A DNA stretch of 64,000 bases from Streptomyces sp. NBC_00483 (GTDB lineage: Bacteria; Actinomycetota; Actinomycetes; Streptomycetales; Streptomycetaceae): assembly GCF_036013745.1 (NCBI RefSeq), contig NZ_CP107880.1:7688001-7752000 (forward strand), given 5' to 3'. Below, piece after piece: positions 25,141 through 34,959 of this stretch (position 1 is its first letter; each line of letters opens with the position of its first letter). The notes beneath the pieces are model-generated. The model had not been told where the DNA came from and made no database searches. It saw nothing but the letters and a program-made list of their open reading frames with translations. Made by a program: the position numbers and the translations under genes.

Positions 25141-26526
25141 TCAAGCCATCTCCTCACCAAGGGGGTGTGGGTTGGGGTGGACCCCACGCTTCTTGGGCCT
25201 ACCGGGCGGGGACAGGAAGATAGCCACGAAGCCGGCGAAGAACGAGATGCAGCCGGCCAGGATGAAGGCTCCGGAGTGTCCCCAGGCGCCGACGACGACG
25301 GACCCCATGCCCGCGCCGAGCCCTGAGACGAGCTTTGAGCTGTAGACCATGCCGTAGTTGGTTGCGTTGTTGTTCTCACCGAAGTAGTCCGCGGTCAGGG
25401 CCGCGAACATCGGGAAGATCGCGCCACCGCCGAATCCGGAGATCGCGGAGAAGACCAGGAACATCGCGAGCATCTGCTCCGAGGCCGACCAGATGATGCC
25501 GAATTGGGCGAGGCCCAGGATGAAGCAGACCGCCAGCAGACACTGCTTGCGGCCGTACCGGTCGGAGAGCCAGCCGATGACACCGCGACCGGTGCCGTTG
25601 ACGACCGCCTTGAGTGACATCGCGGTGGCCACGATTCCGCCCGCGAAGCCCGCTTCCTTGCCGATGTCGACCTGGAAGGCGATGCCGAAGATGTTCACAC
25701 CCGACGTACAGGCCAGGCAGAACCACATCAGCGCGACCCGACCGGTCCTCCATGCCTCCATGGGGGTGTACTGCTTGACGGCCGGCGGGTTCTTCTCCAG
25801 CGACCGGCGGGCCCGCGGGTCCTCCGGAGGGTTGAGCGGGTCGATGTTCGCCGGCCACCAGTTCTTCGGCGGGTCCTTGAAGAAGGAGCCCGCGACGGCG
25901 ACCATCGCGGCGAGCAGCACACCCACCGAGACCAGCACCCAGCGGAAGTTGGTCAGATCCATGAACCCGGTGAACAGGAACACGAACGGGACCGAGCCGT
26001 AGGCGAAACCGCCGTTGACGAAGCCCGTCTTGCCGCCCCTGCGCTCCGGGTACCACTTGCCGACCATGTTGACGCAGGTCGCGTACACCATTCCGGCGCC
26101 CATACCGCTGAAGACACTGAAGCCGATGTAGGCGACGATGACGTGCGGTGCGAAGGCCAGCGACAGATAGCCGAGGAAGGTACCCACGGCGCCGAGCATC
26201 ATGGCCCAGCGGGCCGGCAGTTTGCCGCTCTCCCGGAGCCTGCCCGCGGGCATGGCCACGGCCGCCTGGAAGAACACCCAGACGGTCATCATCCAGAAGA
26301 TGTGTCCGCTGTTCCAATGGTGCGCGGTGTGCAGTGTGTCCTCGGCGGACGCGAACGCGTACTCCGCGGACGAGATGCCCATCATGCCCACCCAGGGCAG
26401 GATGACCATCCACTTGCGACCGCGACCCATGATGTCGATGTCGCTCTCGCCAACCCGGTACATCCGGCCGTTGGCGTCCGTCACCTCCCTGTAGGGGACG
26501 GGACTCGGCAGATCGGTTGTTGTCAT
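25141..26526 (-). CDS. MFS transporter, oxalate/formate antiporter (OxlT) family, copy 2
   Basis: 461-residue paralogue of the downstream transporter with the same landmarks (MVGKWYPERRGGKTGF, DPPKNWWPANIDP, NPPAVKQYTPMEA) and 12 predicted helices. The C-terminus is a hydrophilic tail absent from copy 1. Start ATG 26526 is preceded by AAGGGA at about ten bases. Being first in a two-gene transcript, it has its own promoter between 26527 and the terminator at 26603-26635. Two OxlT-like proteins may split oxalate and formate transport, which is an inference. Confidence 0.88.
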   Translation of the reverse strand: MTTTDLPSPVPYREVTDANGRMYRVGESDIDIMGRGRKWMVILPWVGMMGISSAEYAFASAEDTLHTAHHWNSGHIFWMMTVWVFFQAAVAMPAGRLRESGKLPARWAMMLGAVGTFLGYLSLAFAPHVIVAYIGFSVFSGMGAGMVYATCVNMVGKWYPERRGGKTGFVNGGFAYGSVPFVFLFTGFMDLTNFRWVLVSVGVLLAAMVAVAGSFFKDPPKNWWPANIDPLNPPEDPRARRSLEKNPPAVKQYTPMEAWRTGRVALMWFCLACTSGVNIFGIAFQVDIGKEAGFAGGIVATAMSLKAVVNGTGRGVIGWLSDRYGRKQCLLAVCFILGLAQFGIIWSASEQMLAMFLVFSAISGFGGGAIFPMFAALTADYFGENNNATNYGMVYSSKLVSGLGAGMGSVVVGAWGHSGAFILAGCISFFAGFVAIFLSPPGRPKKRGVHPNPHPLGEEMA

Positions 26527-26602
26527 GTCGATCGTTTCCCTTGCGTCGAAAGATCTGGGCAGCGCCCCCTGTCCAAATTTCTTTCGTGTGCGCACGGGGC
26601 CT

Positions 26603-26635
26603 GGATCCGGTCGGCGCACACCGCCGACCGGATCC
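26603..26635. terminator. hairpin between the acyl-CoA synthetase and MFS genes
   Basis: A perfect 14-bp stem (26603-26616 with 26622-26635) and 5-base loop, 15 bases beyond the minus-strand stop of the acyl-CoA synthetase. It ends the frc-synthetase transcript. Confidence 0.8.
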
Positions 26636-26649
26636 GTCGGTCGCCTACG

Positions 26650-28803
26650 TCATCGACCGCCCCCCAACTTCCCTGCCGCGCGGGCCCACTTGTACTTGGC
26701 GCCGAGCACCGCGACGGGCTTCTCGGTCGTGTACGGGTACGCGACGACACCCCGGTCGAAGAGGTACTGGCACGCCTCCTCGACCTCGACGTCGCCGGCC
26801 AGTGAGGCCACCACGGGCTTCTCGATGCCGCGCTCCCTGAACTCCTGGACGACGCGCGCCGTCACCTCCGCGAACACCATGGGCGGGGTGACGATGGTGT
26901 GCCAGTAGCCGAGCACCAGCGAGTGGATCCGCGGATCCTCCAGACCGAGCCGGATCGTCGCCTCGTACGTCGACGGGGGCTCGCCGCCCGTGATGTCGAC
27001 GGGGTTGCCCGCGGCGCCGAACGGCGGGATGAACTTCCGGAAGGCCGCGTCCAAGTCGGCCGGGATCTCCATCAGTTCGAGCCCGTTGTCCATCACGGCG
27101 TCCGAGAGCAGCACACCCGAGCCGCCGGCCCCCGTGATGATCACGATGTTGTCGCCCTTGGGCGTCGGAAGCACCGGCAGCGCCCGCGCGTACTCCAGCA
27201 TGTCGTTGAGGCCGGGCGCCCGGATGACACCGGCCTGCTTGAGGATGTCGTCGTACACGGCGTCGTCGCCCGCGAGCGCGCCCGTGTGGGAACCGGCCGC
27301 CTTGGCGCCCGCCGCCGTACGCCCCGCCTTCAGGACCACGACCGGCTTCTTCGGCACGGTCTCGCGCGCGGCTGCCACGAAGGCGCGCCCGTCCTTGAGG
27401 TCCTCCAAGTGCATCGCGATGCAGTCGGTGTTGGGGTCTTCGCCGAACCACGTGAGCAGGTCGTCCTCGTCCAGGTCCGACTTGTTGCCGAGTCCGACGA
27501 TCGCCGAGACACCTGTCTTCGTGGTGCGCGCGAAGCCCAGGATGGCCATGCCGATGCCACCGGACTGCGAGGTCAGCGCGACGCCGCCCTTCACGTCGTA
27601 CGGCGTGCAGAACGTGGCGCACAGGTCCTGCCACGTCGAGTAGTAGCCGTAGATGTTCGGGCCGAGGAGGCGGGTGCCGTAGCGCTCGGCGATGGCCACG
27701 ATCTCGTCCTGGAGCTCGTGCTCGCCGGTCTCGGCGAACCCGGAGGGGATGAGGACCGCGTTCGGAATGCCCTTGCGGCCCACCTCTTCGAGGGCCGCTG
27801 CCACGAACTTGGCGGGGATCGCGAAGATCGCCACGTCCACGTCGCCGGGCACGTCCGTGACACTCTTGTACGCCTTGCGGCCCAGGATGTCATCGGCCTT
27901 CGGGTTCACCGGGTGGATCTCGCCGGAGAAGCCGCCGTCGATGAGGTTGCGCATCACCGAATTGCCGATCTTGCCCTGCTCGTTGGAGGCGCCGATCACG
28001 GTGACGGAGCGCGGCTCCATCAGCCGCCGCATCGAGGTCAGGATCTCCTCGCGCGTGTAGGTGCGCCGCCGCTTCGGCTCGCCCTCGGCGAGGATGACGC
28101 GGATGTCGGCGGCGAGCGCGCCGTTCGGGGTCGCGATCACCGGGTTGAGGTCGACCTCGGCTATCTCCGGGAACTCCGTGACCAGTTGGGACACGCGGCG
28201 GATCTGCTCGGCCAGTGCCTCCCGGTCGACGCCCTTGGCGCCGCGCACGCCGCGCAGTACCTCCGCGGCCTTGATGGAGTCGAGCATGTCGAGGGACTCG
28301 TCCTCCGTCACCGGCGCGAGCCGGAAGGTGACGTCCTTGAGCACCTCGACCAGGACGCCGCCGAGCCCGAAGGCGACGACCTTGCCGAAGGTCGGGTCGG
28401 TGACGGACCCGACGATGACCTCCTGGGTGTCGGGTCCGGTGGGCAGCAGTTCCTGCACCTGGATGCCGGTGATGTGGGCATCGGCCGCGTACGCGTGCGC
28501 GTTGTCGACGATCCGCTGGTACGCCTCCCGTACGGCGCTCTCGCCCTCCACGCCCACGATCACGCCGCCGGCGTCGGTCTTGTGCAGGATGTCGGGCGAC
28601 ACGATCTTCAGCACCACGGGTCCGCCGAAGCGGGCCGCGGCCGCCACCGCCTGGTCGGCATCGGTCGCGAGCTCCTCGCCGGGGACGGCGATCCCGTACG
28701 CGTCGGCGATCACCTTTCCCTCGGGCGCGGTGAGCGCTGTACGTCCCTCGGCCCGTACGGTGTCGAGCAGCGCCCGTACCTTGAGCTCACGTTCCTCGGC
28801 CAT
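26650..28803 (-). CDS. NDP-forming acyl-CoA synthetase (acetate-CoA ligase/ADP-forming family)
   Basis: 717-residue fused enzyme. An ATP-grasp domain comes first (about 1-230, GGPVVLKIVSPDILHKTDAGG), then a CoA-binding Rossmann domain (SVTVIGASNEQGKIGNSVMR) and succinyl-CoA-synthetase-like domains with LGPNIYGYYS, SQSGGIGMA and the phospho-histidine loop GSHTGALAG. The reaction is acyl-CoA + ADP + Pi to acid + ATP + CoA, or its reverse. The gene lies 3 bases after frc copy 1, so its acid is probably oxalate, formate or succinate. ATG 28803 is preferred; a TTG codon just before it is also in frame. Confidence 0.87.
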   Translation of the reverse strand: MAEERELKVRALLDTVRAEGRTALTAPEGKVIADAYGIAVPGEELATDADQAVAAAARFGGPVVLKIVSPDILHKTDAGGVIVGVEGESAVREAYQRIVDNAHAYAADAHITGIQVQELLPTGPDTQEVIVGSVTDPTFGKVVAFGLGGVLVEVLKDVTFRLAPVTEDESLDMLDSIKAAEVLRGVRGAKGVDREALAEQIRRVSQLVTEFPEIAEVDLNPVIATPNGALAADIRVILAEGEPKRRRTYTREEILTSMRRLMEPRSVTVIGASNEQGKIGNSVMRNLIDGGFSGEIHPVNPKADDILGRKAYKSVTDVPGDVDVAIFAIPAKFVAAALEEVGRKGIPNAVLIPSGFAETGEHELQDEIVAIAERYGTRLLGPNIYGYYSTWQDLCATFCTPYDVKGGVALTSQSGGIGMAILGFARTTKTGVSAIVGLGNKSDLDEDDLLTWFGEDPNTDCIAMHLEDLKDGRAFVAAARETVPKKPVVVLKAGRTAAGAKAAGSHTGALAGDDAVYDDILKQAGVIRAPGLNDMLEYARALPVLPTPKGDNIVIITGAGGSGVLLSDAVMDNGLELMEIPADLDAAFRKFIPPFGAAGNPVDITGGEPPSTYEATIRLGLEDPRIHSLVLGYWHTIVTPPMVFAEVTARVVQEFRERGIEKPVVASLAGDVEVEEACQYLFDRGVVAYPYTTEKPVAVLGAKYKWARAAGKLGGGR

Positions 28804-28806
28804 CAA

Positions 28807-30036
28807 TCAGATCACTCCGTTCGACTTGAGCAGGTGCAACTCTTCGTCCCCGAGGCCGAGTTCACCGATGAAGACCTCCGCGTTGTGCTCGCCGAGCAGC
28901 GGGGAGGAGGTGACGTCGACGGGGGAGTCGGAGAGCTTGAGAGGGGAACCGACGGTCTTGAAGGAGCCGCGTCCGGAGTGCGGCACCTCGACGACCATCT
29001 CGTTGGCCACCAGCGACTCGTCCTCGATGATCTCCTTGGTGGAGAGGATCGGGCCGCAGGGGATGTTGTGGGCGTTGAGCTGGTCGAGGACCTCCCACTT
29101 GGGGAGGGTGGACGACCACTCCTCGATCAGCTGGAACATCTTGTTGAGCTTCGGCAGGCGCGCCTCGGGCGTGGCCCAGTCGGCGTCCTCGGCCAGTTCG
29201 GGCCGCCCGATCAGCTCGGTGAGCGGCTTCCAGCCCACCGGCTGGACGATGACGTACACGTAGTCGTTGGGTCCGCCGGGCGCGCACTTGACGGCCCAGC
29301 CGGGCTGTCCGCCGCCCGACGCGTTGCCGGAACGGGGGACCTCGTCGCCGAAGTCCTCGTTCGGATACTCCGCCAACGGGCCGTGCGTGAGGCGCTGTTG
29401 GTCGCGCAGCTTCACGCGGCACAGGTTGAGCACCGCGTGCTGCATGGCTACGTTCACACGCTGCCCGCGCCCGGTGTTCTCGCGCTGGAACAGGGCGGCG
29501 AGGATGCCGGCGACGGTGTGGATGCCGGTGCCGGAGTCGCCGATCTGCGCGCCCGTCGCGAGGGGTGGTCCGTCCTCGAAGCCGGTGGTCGACATGGAGC
29601 CGCCCATGGCCTGGGCGACGACCTCGTAGGCCTTGAAGTTGGTGTACGGACCCTCGCCGAAGCCCTTGATGGAGGCGTAGATGATGCGGGGGTTGATCTC
29701 CTGGATGCGGTCCCAGGTGAACCCCATCCGGTCGACGGCTCCGGGGCCGAAGTTCTCCACCAGCACGTCGGACCGGCGGATCAGTTCGGTCAGCAGCTCC
29801 TTGCCGCGCTCTGTCTTGGTGTTCAGGGTGATGCTCCGCTTGTTGCAGTTGAGCATCGTGAAGTAGAGGGAGTCGACGTCCGGGATGTCACGCAGTTGCT
29901 TGCGTGTGATGTCACCGGTCGGCGCCTCCAGTTTGACGACGTCCGCACCCAGCCACGCCAGCATCTGCGTGGCGGATGGGCCTGACTGGACATGGGTCAT
30001 GTCCAGGACGCGCACACCCTCGAGTGCCTTGGTCAC
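28807..30036 (-). CDS. frc: formyl-CoA:oxalate CoA-transferase, copy 1
   Basis: 409-residue family III (CaiB/BaiF) CoA-transferase. It transfers CoA to oxalate, giving oxalyl-CoA. Visible features: Gln17 in THVQSGP, the catalytic Asp167 in [21 protein letters not shown], and the glycine loop ASGGGQPGW that covers the active site. Compared with the Oxalobacter enzyme as I recall it, the residue matching Trp48 is Gln47 (TRKQL instead of TRGWL). It is nearly identical in length and most of its sequence to the copy at 34960-36189. It shares a divergent promoter with sucC. Confidence 0.92.
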   Translation of the reverse strand: MTKALEGVRVLDMTHVQSGPSATQMLAWLGADVVKLEAPTGDITRKQLRDIPDVDSLYFTMLNCNKRSITLNTKTERGKELLTELIRRSDVLVENFGPGAVDRMGFTWDRIQEINPRIIYASIKGFGEGPYTNFKAYEVVAQAMGGSMSTTGFEDGPPLATGAQIGDSGTGIHTVAGILAALFQRENTGRGQRVNVAMQHAVLNLCRVKLRDQQRLTHGPLAEYPNEDFGDEVPRSGNASGGGQPGWAVKCAPGGPNDYVYVIVQPVGWKPLTELIGRPELAEDADWATPEARLPKLNKMFQLIEEWSSTLPKWEVLDQLNAHNIPCGPILSTKEIIEDESLVANEMVVEVPHSGRGSFKTVGSPLKLSDSPVDVTSSPLLGEHNAEVFIGELGLGDEELHLLKSNGVI

Positions 30037-30091
30037 GAACGACTCACCTCGCTACTGGTCCACGGTCGGTCCACCGTCGGCTCGTACATTG

Positions 30092-30115
30092 CATACAGTC
30101 GCCGAATACTGTATG
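30092..30115. promoter_or_regulatory. GntR-type operator in the frc/sucC divergent promoter
   Basis: A 24-bp inverted repeat, CATACAGT-N8-ACTGTATG, lies 56 bases before frc copy 1 and about 108 bases before sucC. The same 24-bp arrangement, with the same arms and 8-base spacer, occurs at 34875-34898 before frc copy 2. The GntR regulator at 34152 is the obvious candidate binder. Confidence 0.7.
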
Positions 30116-30222
30116 AAAACTGGTATCCCGCATTGAGTGGGTGGTGTCCAGGGGGCGTGCAGCACTTTTCCTTTCCTTAGCCGAATCAGCGGCTGAAGCA
30201 GGAACCGAGACAGGAGCCGCAA

Positions 30223-31362
30223 ATGGACCTGTACGAACACCAAGCGAGGGACCTGTTCGCGGAGCACGGCATCCCCGTCCCGCGGGCCGAAGTCACCGAA
30301 TCCGCCAAGGAGGCGCGGGAGTTCGCTCGCCGTCTCGGCGGCCGCGTCGTCGTCAAGGCGCAGGTCAAGACGGGCGGGCGCGGCAAGGCGGGCGGCGTCA
30401 GGCTCGCCGCCGACCCGGCCGCCGCCGAACTGACCGCGCGCCAGATCCTCGGCATGGACATCAAGGGCCACATCGTGCGCAAGGTGATGCTGGCCCAACC
30501 CGTAGAGATCGACAGCGAGTTCTACGTCTCCTACGTCCTCGACCGCGCGGCCGGCACCTTCCTCGCCATCGCCTCGGCCGAGGGCGGCATGGAGATCGAG
30601 GAGGTCGCCGCCACCCGGCCCGAGGCCGTGGCCCGGATCCCCATCGACCCGGCCGTCGGCGTCACCTCGGCCGTCGGGGCGCGCATCGCCGAGGCGGCAG
30701 GGCTGCCGTCGCAGACCGTCGACGTCCTCGTCCGCCTGTGGGAGGTCCTCACCCGCGAGGACGCGGTGCTCGTCGAGGTGAACCCGCTCGTGCGCACCGC
30801 GCAGGGGCAGATCCTCGCGCTCGACGGCAAGGTGACACTCGACGACAACGCCCGCTTTCGCAATGCCCGTTGGGGCGAGCAGGAGGCGGCGCACGAGGAA
30901 CCGCTTGAGGCCCGGGCGGCGGCCAAGGGGCTCAACTACGTGAAGCTCGACGGCGAGGTCGGCATCATCGGCAACGGCGCCGGGCTCGTCATGTCCACCC
31001 TCGACGTGGTCGCGGGCTGCGGTGCGAAGCCCGCCAACTTCCTCGACATCGGCGGCGGTGCCTCCGCGCAGATCATGGCGGACGGGCTCGACGTCATCCT
31101 CTCCGACCCGTCCGTGAAGTCCGTCTTCGTCAACGTCTTCGGCGGCATCACCGCCTGCGACGCGGTCGCCGACGGCATCGTCCAGGCCCTGGAACGCGTC
31201 CAGTTGACCAAACCGCTCGTCGTCCGCCTCGACGGGAACAACGCGGCACGCGGCCGGACCATCCTCGAGGAGCGTGCCCACCCCCTGGTCGCCCAGGCCA
31301 CCACCATGGACGGCGCCGCACGCCAGGCCGCCGACCTCGCCCTCGCCCCCAACCCCCTTTAA
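30223..31362 (+). CDS. sucC: succinate-CoA ligase (ADP/GDP-forming) beta subunit
   Basis: 379-residue ATP-grasp subunit that binds nucleotide and succinate. Family motifs: [44 protein letters not shown], and [15 protein letters not shown] with [10 protein letters not shown] and [10 protein letters not shown]. An AGGAG site precedes the ATG. It is paired with sucD 11 bases downstream. A second, dedicated sucCD set beside frc suggests supply of succinyl-CoA for oxalate activation or recovery of ATP, rather than the housekeeping TCA enzyme; that is an inference from location. Confidence 0.93.
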   Translation: MDLYEHQARDLFAEHGIPVPRAEVTESAKEAREFARRLGGRVVVKAQVKTGGRGKAGGVRLAADPAAAELTARQILGMDIKGHIVRKVMLAQPVEIDSEFYVSYVLDRAAGTFLAIASAEGGMEIEEVAATRPEAVARIPIDPAVGVTSAVGARIAEAAGLPSQTVDVLVRLWEVLTREDAVLVEVNPLVRTAQGQILALDGKVTLDDNARFRNARWGEQEAAHEEPLEARAAAKGLNYVKLDGEVGIIGNGAGLVMSTLDVVAGCGAKPANFLDIGGGASAQIMADGLDVILSDPSVKSVFVNVFGGITACDAVADGIVQALERVQLTKPLVVRLDGNNAARGRTILEERAHPLVAQATTMDGAARQAADLALAPNPL

Positions 31363-31373
31363 GGAGCCGGGAC

Positions 31374-32258
31374 ATGGCCATCTACCTGACCCAGGAGAGC
31401 AAGGTCCTCGTCCAGGGCATGACCGGCGCCGAGGGCATGAAGCACACCCGCCGCATGCTCCAGGCGGGCACCGGCGTCGTCGGCGGCGTCAACCCCCGCA
31501 AGGCCGGGCGCAGCGTCGACCTCGACGGCCGCGACGTCCCCGTCTTCGGCAGCGTCGCCGAGGGCATGGCCGCCACCGGAGCCGATGTCACCGTCGTCTT
31601 CGTGCCGCCGGCCTTCGCCAAGGGCGCCGTCATCGAAGCGGCCGACGCGGGCATCCCGCTCGCCGTCGTCATCACGGAGGGCATCCCGGTGCACGACGCC
31701 GTCGCCTTCCACGCGTACGCGAAGCAGAAGGGCACCCGCATCATCGGGCCCAACTGCCCGGGCCTCATCTCGCCCGGCGCCTCGAACGCGGGCATCATCC
31801 CGGCCGACATCACAAAGCCGGGCCGCATCGGACTCGTCTCCAAGTCCGGCACCCTCACCTACCAACTCATGTACGAGCTGCGCGACATCGGCTTCTCGAC
31901 GTGTGTGGGCATCGGCGGCGACCCCGTCATCGGCACCACCCACATCGACTGCCTCGAAGCCTTCGAGGCCGACCCCGAGACCGAACTCATCGTGCTCATC
32001 GGGGAGATCGGCGGCGACGCCGAGGAACGGGCAGCTGCCCACATCCGCGAGCACGTCACCAAGCCCGTCGTCGGCTACATCGCCGGATTCACCGCGCCCG
32101 AGGGCAAGACGATGGGCCACGCCGGCGCCATCGTCTCCGGCTCCTCGGGTACGGCAGCGGCCAAGAAGGAGGCGCTCGAAGCGGTCGGCGTCCGCGTCGG
32201 CTCGACACCGACGGAGACGGCACGGCTCGTCCTGGACCGCCTCGCCGACGGGCAGTGA
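31374..32258 (+). CDS. sucD: succinate-CoA ligase alpha subunit
   Basis: 294-residue CoA-binding subunit carrying the phosphorylated histidine in [15 protein letters not shown]. Other family blocks are [38 protein letters not shown] and [20 protein letters not shown] precedes the ATG; sucC ends 11 bases upstream. Length and motifs are complete, so the subunit should be active with the sucC product. Confidence 0.93.
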   Translation: MAIYLTQESKVLVQGMTGAEGMKHTRRMLQAGTGVVGGVNPRKAGRSVDLDGRDVPVFGSVAEGMAATGADVTVVFVPPAFAKGAVIEAADAGIPLAVVITEGIPVHDAVAFHAYAKQKGTRIIGPNCPGLISPGASNAGIIPADITKPGRIGLVSKSGTLTYQLMYELRDIGFSTCVGIGGDPVIGTTHIDCLEAFEADPETELIVLIGEIGGDAEERAAAHIREHVTKPVVGYIAGFTAPEGKTMGHAGAIVSGSSGTAAAKKEALEAVGVRVGSTPTETARLVLDRLADGQ

Positions 32259-32305
32259 CGCTTCTCATAGGCCTCAACTGGCCATCTCAGTAATGACTTT
32301 GGCAT

Positions 32306-32334
32306 ACGGGAGGTGTCCTTTGGGCACCTCCCGT
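32306..32334. terminator. hairpin after sucD
   Basis: Perfect 10-bp arms ACGGGAGGTG and CACCTCCCGT with a 9-base loop, 48 bases past the sucD stop. It separates sucCD from the aldehyde dehydrogenase gene. Confidence 0.75.
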
Positions 32335-32396
32335 CCACAGCGCCATCAGCCATGGAACCACCGCCCCGACTGTGCACCGTGAGCGGAGACCGAACA

Positions 32397-33932
32397 ATGG
32401 CAACCACCCTCAAGGCGAACACCTCCTGGTCCGACGCCTGGCAACGCTGCCTCGCCGTCGCACCCGAGGCCTTCCAGGACGACCGCGTCCTGAACCTGTG
32501 GAACGGCGCATGGCAGGCCGACGGCCGCGCCCTGCCCGCCACCAGCCCCGTCGACGGCAGCCCCATCGCGGGCCCGCCCCGCCTCGACGCCGACACCGCC
32601 CACCAGGCCGTGCGCGCCTCCCTCGACCAGCACCGCGCCTGGCGGCACGTCCCGCTGTCCGAGCGGCGCGCCCGCGTCGCCGCGACCCTCGACGCCCTCA
32701 CCCAGCACCGCGAACTCCTCGCCCTGCTCCTCGTATGGGAGATCGGCAAGCCGTGGCGCCTCGCGCAGGCCGACGTCGACCGCGCCATCGACGGCGTGCG
32801 CTGGTACGTCGACGGCATCGACGAGATCCTCGGCGAGCGCACCCCGCTGGCCGGGCCCGTGTCGAACATCGCCAGCTGGAACTACCCGATGAGCGTGCTC
32901 GTGCACGCCATGCTGGTCCAGGCCCTGGCCGGCAACGCGGTCATCGCCAAGACGCCGACCGACGGCGGCGCCTCGTGTCTCACCCTGGCCTGCGCCCTGG
33001 CCGCCCGCGAGGGCATCCCGGTCACCCTGGTCAGCGGCAGCGGCGGGCAGCTCTCCGAGGCGCTCGTGCGGGCGCCGGAGATCGGCTGCGTGTCCTTCGT
33101 CGGCGGCCGGGACACGGGCGCGGCGGTCGCCACGGACGTCGCCGACCTCGGCAAGCGCCACATCCTGGAACAGGAGGGACTCAACACCTGGGGCATCTGG
33201 AACTTCACCGACTGGGACAAGCTGACGGCCGCCATACCCAAGCTCTTCGACTACGGGAAGCAGCGCTGCACCGCCTACCCGCGGTTCGTCGTGCAGCGGG
33301 AGGCCTTCGACGAGTTCCTCGCCGCCTACCTGCCCGCCGTACGCACCCTGCGCGTCGGCCACCCGCTGGCCGTCGAGCACGCCGACGACCCGTACCCGGC
33401 GCTCGACTTCGGGCCGCTGATCAACGCGGCGAAGGCGAAGGAGCTGCACGACCAGGTCGCGGAGGCGGTCGACCGCGGCGCCGTCCCGCTGCACCGCTCC
33501 ACGGCGGACCCGGCGCTGTTCCTGCCGGGCCAGGACACCAGCGCGTATGTGCATCCGGTGACGCTGCTCGGCCCGCCGCCGTCCTCGCCGCTGCACCACG
33601 CCGAGCCGTTCGGCCCGGTCGACACCATCGTGCTCGTCGACACGGAAGCGGAACTCCTCGCGGCGATGAACGCCTCCAACGGCGCCCTGGTCGCCACCCT
33701 GTCCACCGACGACGAGGCGACGTACGAGCGGCTCGCGCCGCAGATCCGGGCGTTCAAGGTCGGCCACGGCAAGCCGCGTTCGCGCGGGGACCGTGACGAG
33801 CTGTTCGGCGGGTTCGGGGCGTCGTGGCGCGGCGCGTTCGTGGGCGGCGAACTCCTGGTCCGCGCGGTCACCGAAGGGCCGTCGGGGGAGCGGCTGCCGG
33901 GCAACTTCCCGGAGTACCACCTGATGCCCTGA
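32397..33932 (+). CDS. aldehyde dehydrogenase family protein
   Basis: 511-residue ALDH-fold protein. The nucleophile is Cys in LFDYGKQRCTAYP; the general base region is HILEQEGLNTWGIW in place of the usual LELGGK block; the substrate/cofactor region ASWNYPMSVLVHAML aligns with the NFP motif. The C-terminal NFPEYHLMP ending is intact. ATG 32397 starts at the first conserved stretch; ATG 32352 is in frame but upstream of it. In an oxalate island the natural guess is glyoxylate or formaldehyde oxidation, but the divergent active-site block makes the substrate uncertain. Confidence 0.85.
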   Translation: MATTLKANTSWSDAWQRCLAVAPEAFQDDRVLNLWNGAWQADGRALPATSPVDGSPIAGPPRLDADTAHQAVRASLDQHRAWRHVPLSERRARVAATLDALTQHRELLALLLVWEIGKPWRLAQADVDRAIDGVRWYVDGIDEILGERTPLAGPVSNIASWNYPMSVLVHAMLVQALAGNAVIAKTPTDGGASCLTLACALAAREGIPVTLVSGSGGQLSEALVRAPEIGCVSFVGGRDTGAAVATDVADLGKRHILEQEGLNTWGIWNFTDWDKLTAAIPKLFDYGKQRCTAYPRFVVQREAFDEFLAAYLPAVRTLRVGHPLAVEHADDPYPALDFGPLINAAKAKELHDQVAEAVDRGAVPLHRSTADPALFLPGQDTSAYVHPVTLLGPPPSSPLHHAEPFGPVDTIVLVDTEAELLAAMNASNGALVATLSTDDEATYERLAPQIRAFKVGHGKPRSRGDRDELFGGFGASWRGAFVGGELLVRAVTEGPSGERLPGNFPEYHLMP

Positions 33933-34050
33933 CGCAGCTGCGGCGGGGTCCCGCGCGACGCAGGGGGCGCTCCCCGTCGCACGTGAACCCCGCCGCCGTG
34001 CCGCGGGGCGAGTTCTCGCCCGCCCCGCGCACACGATGTGTCGACGGGAT

Positions 34051-34061
34051 ATTGTGTACAG
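34051..34061. promoter_or_regulatory. possible degenerate GntR site upstream of the island's GntR gene
   Basis: ATTGTGTACAG, about 90 bases before the GntR start, loosely resembles the ATACNGTAT core of the island operators. Autoregulation would be typical, but the match is poor. Confidence 0.25.
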
Positions 34062-34151
34062 GCTGGGATTGCCCTCGGCAAGAACTACGACAATCCCCAT
34101 GCGAGAAGCGTGGGTTGAGACACCGTGGACGCAGGACGGAAGGGGCCCCCG

Positions 34152-34829
34152 ATGTTGCCGACCGCAGGACTGCCGCAAGGTGCGGTGCCCAGGCTGGACC
34201 GGCCGGGACCGCTGCGCGAGCGGGTCTACGGCGCACTCCTCGAACTCATCATCAACCGCACCCTGCCGCCCGGCGCGCATCTCGTCGAGACGGAACTCGC
34301 GGCGCAGCTCGGGGTGTCGAGACAGCCCGTACGGGAGGCGTTGCAGCGGCTCAGCACCGAGGGGTGGGTCGATCTGCGGCCCGCGCAGGGCGCGTTCGTG
34401 CACGAGCCGACCGAGGACGAGGCGGACCAGCTCCTGAAGGTCCGCCAGCTCCTGGAGACCGAGGCGGTCCGGCTCGCCGCGGGGAAGGCCGATGCCGCCG
34501 CTGTCGCCGCGCTGGAGGAGCTGTGCGAGGCGGGGGAGCGGGCGGTCGCTGCGGACGACGTGGAGGCGGCGGTCGCGCTCAACGCGCAACTGCACGGCGC
34601 CGTCATGGAGTTGGCGGCCAACGAGGTCCTCGCTGAGCTGGCCGCACAGGTCGACCGCCGGGTGCGCTGGTACTACACGCCGGTGGCGCGGCAGCGCGGC
34701 CACCAGTCCTGGGCGGAGCACCGCGAGCTGATCGCGGCGCTCGCGGACCGGGACGAGGGCCGGGCGGCGCAGGTCATGCGCGCGCACACCGAGCACACGC
34801 GCACGTCGTACCACCAGCGCGCGAGGTAG
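34152..34829 (+). CDS. GntR-family regulator (FCD) of the oxalate island
   Basis: 225-residue winged-helix regulator, paralogue of the one at 527-1204 over its whole length. Helix-turn-helix LGVSRQPVREALQRLSTEGW, wing GAFVHEPTEDEADQLL, and a helical FCD effector domain with conserved His/Asp metal positions. Comparison of the two proteins fixes ATG 34152 rather than the upstream in-frame GTG 34125. It is directly upstream of frc copy 2, whose promoter carries the 24-bp palindrome. Likely effector: oxalate, oxalyl-CoA or formyl-CoA (inference). Confidence 0.9.
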   Translation: MLPTAGLPQGAVPRLDRPGPLRERVYGALLELIINRTLPPGAHLVETELAAQLGVSRQPVREALQRLSTEGWVDLRPAQGAFVHEPTEDEADQLLKVRQLLETEAVRLAAGKADAAAVAALEELCEAGERAVAADDVEAAVALNAQLHGAVMELAANEVLAELAAQVDRRVRWYYTPVARQRGHQSWAEHRELIAALADRDEGRAAQVMRAHTEHTRTSYHQRAR

Positions 34830-34874
34830 CGGACCGAGCGGCCGACGGCAGGGGAATACTGTCGCCGAGGATTG

Positions 34875-34898
34875 CATACAGTCGACGGATACTGTATG
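34875..34898. promoter_or_regulatory. GntR-type operator upstream of frc copy 2
   Basis: CATACAGT-N8-ACTGTATG, the same arrangement as at 30092-30115, ending 61 bases before the frc start. An extra half-site AATACTGT lies at 34855-34862, so three half-sites are spaced through this promoter. Confidence 0.7.
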
Positions 34899-34959
34899 AA
34901 CATTGGTATGTGCCGGTCCTCTAACTCCGAACGCGTAAGCGAGAGGTGGGGTGTCGATC

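Noticed and set aside
26899..29985. A plus-strand open frame of about 1,000 codons opposite the acyl-CoA synthetase and frc
   Set aside because: Antisense shadow of two strongly conserved minus-strand enzymes; no recognisable fold and an abnormal residue composition.
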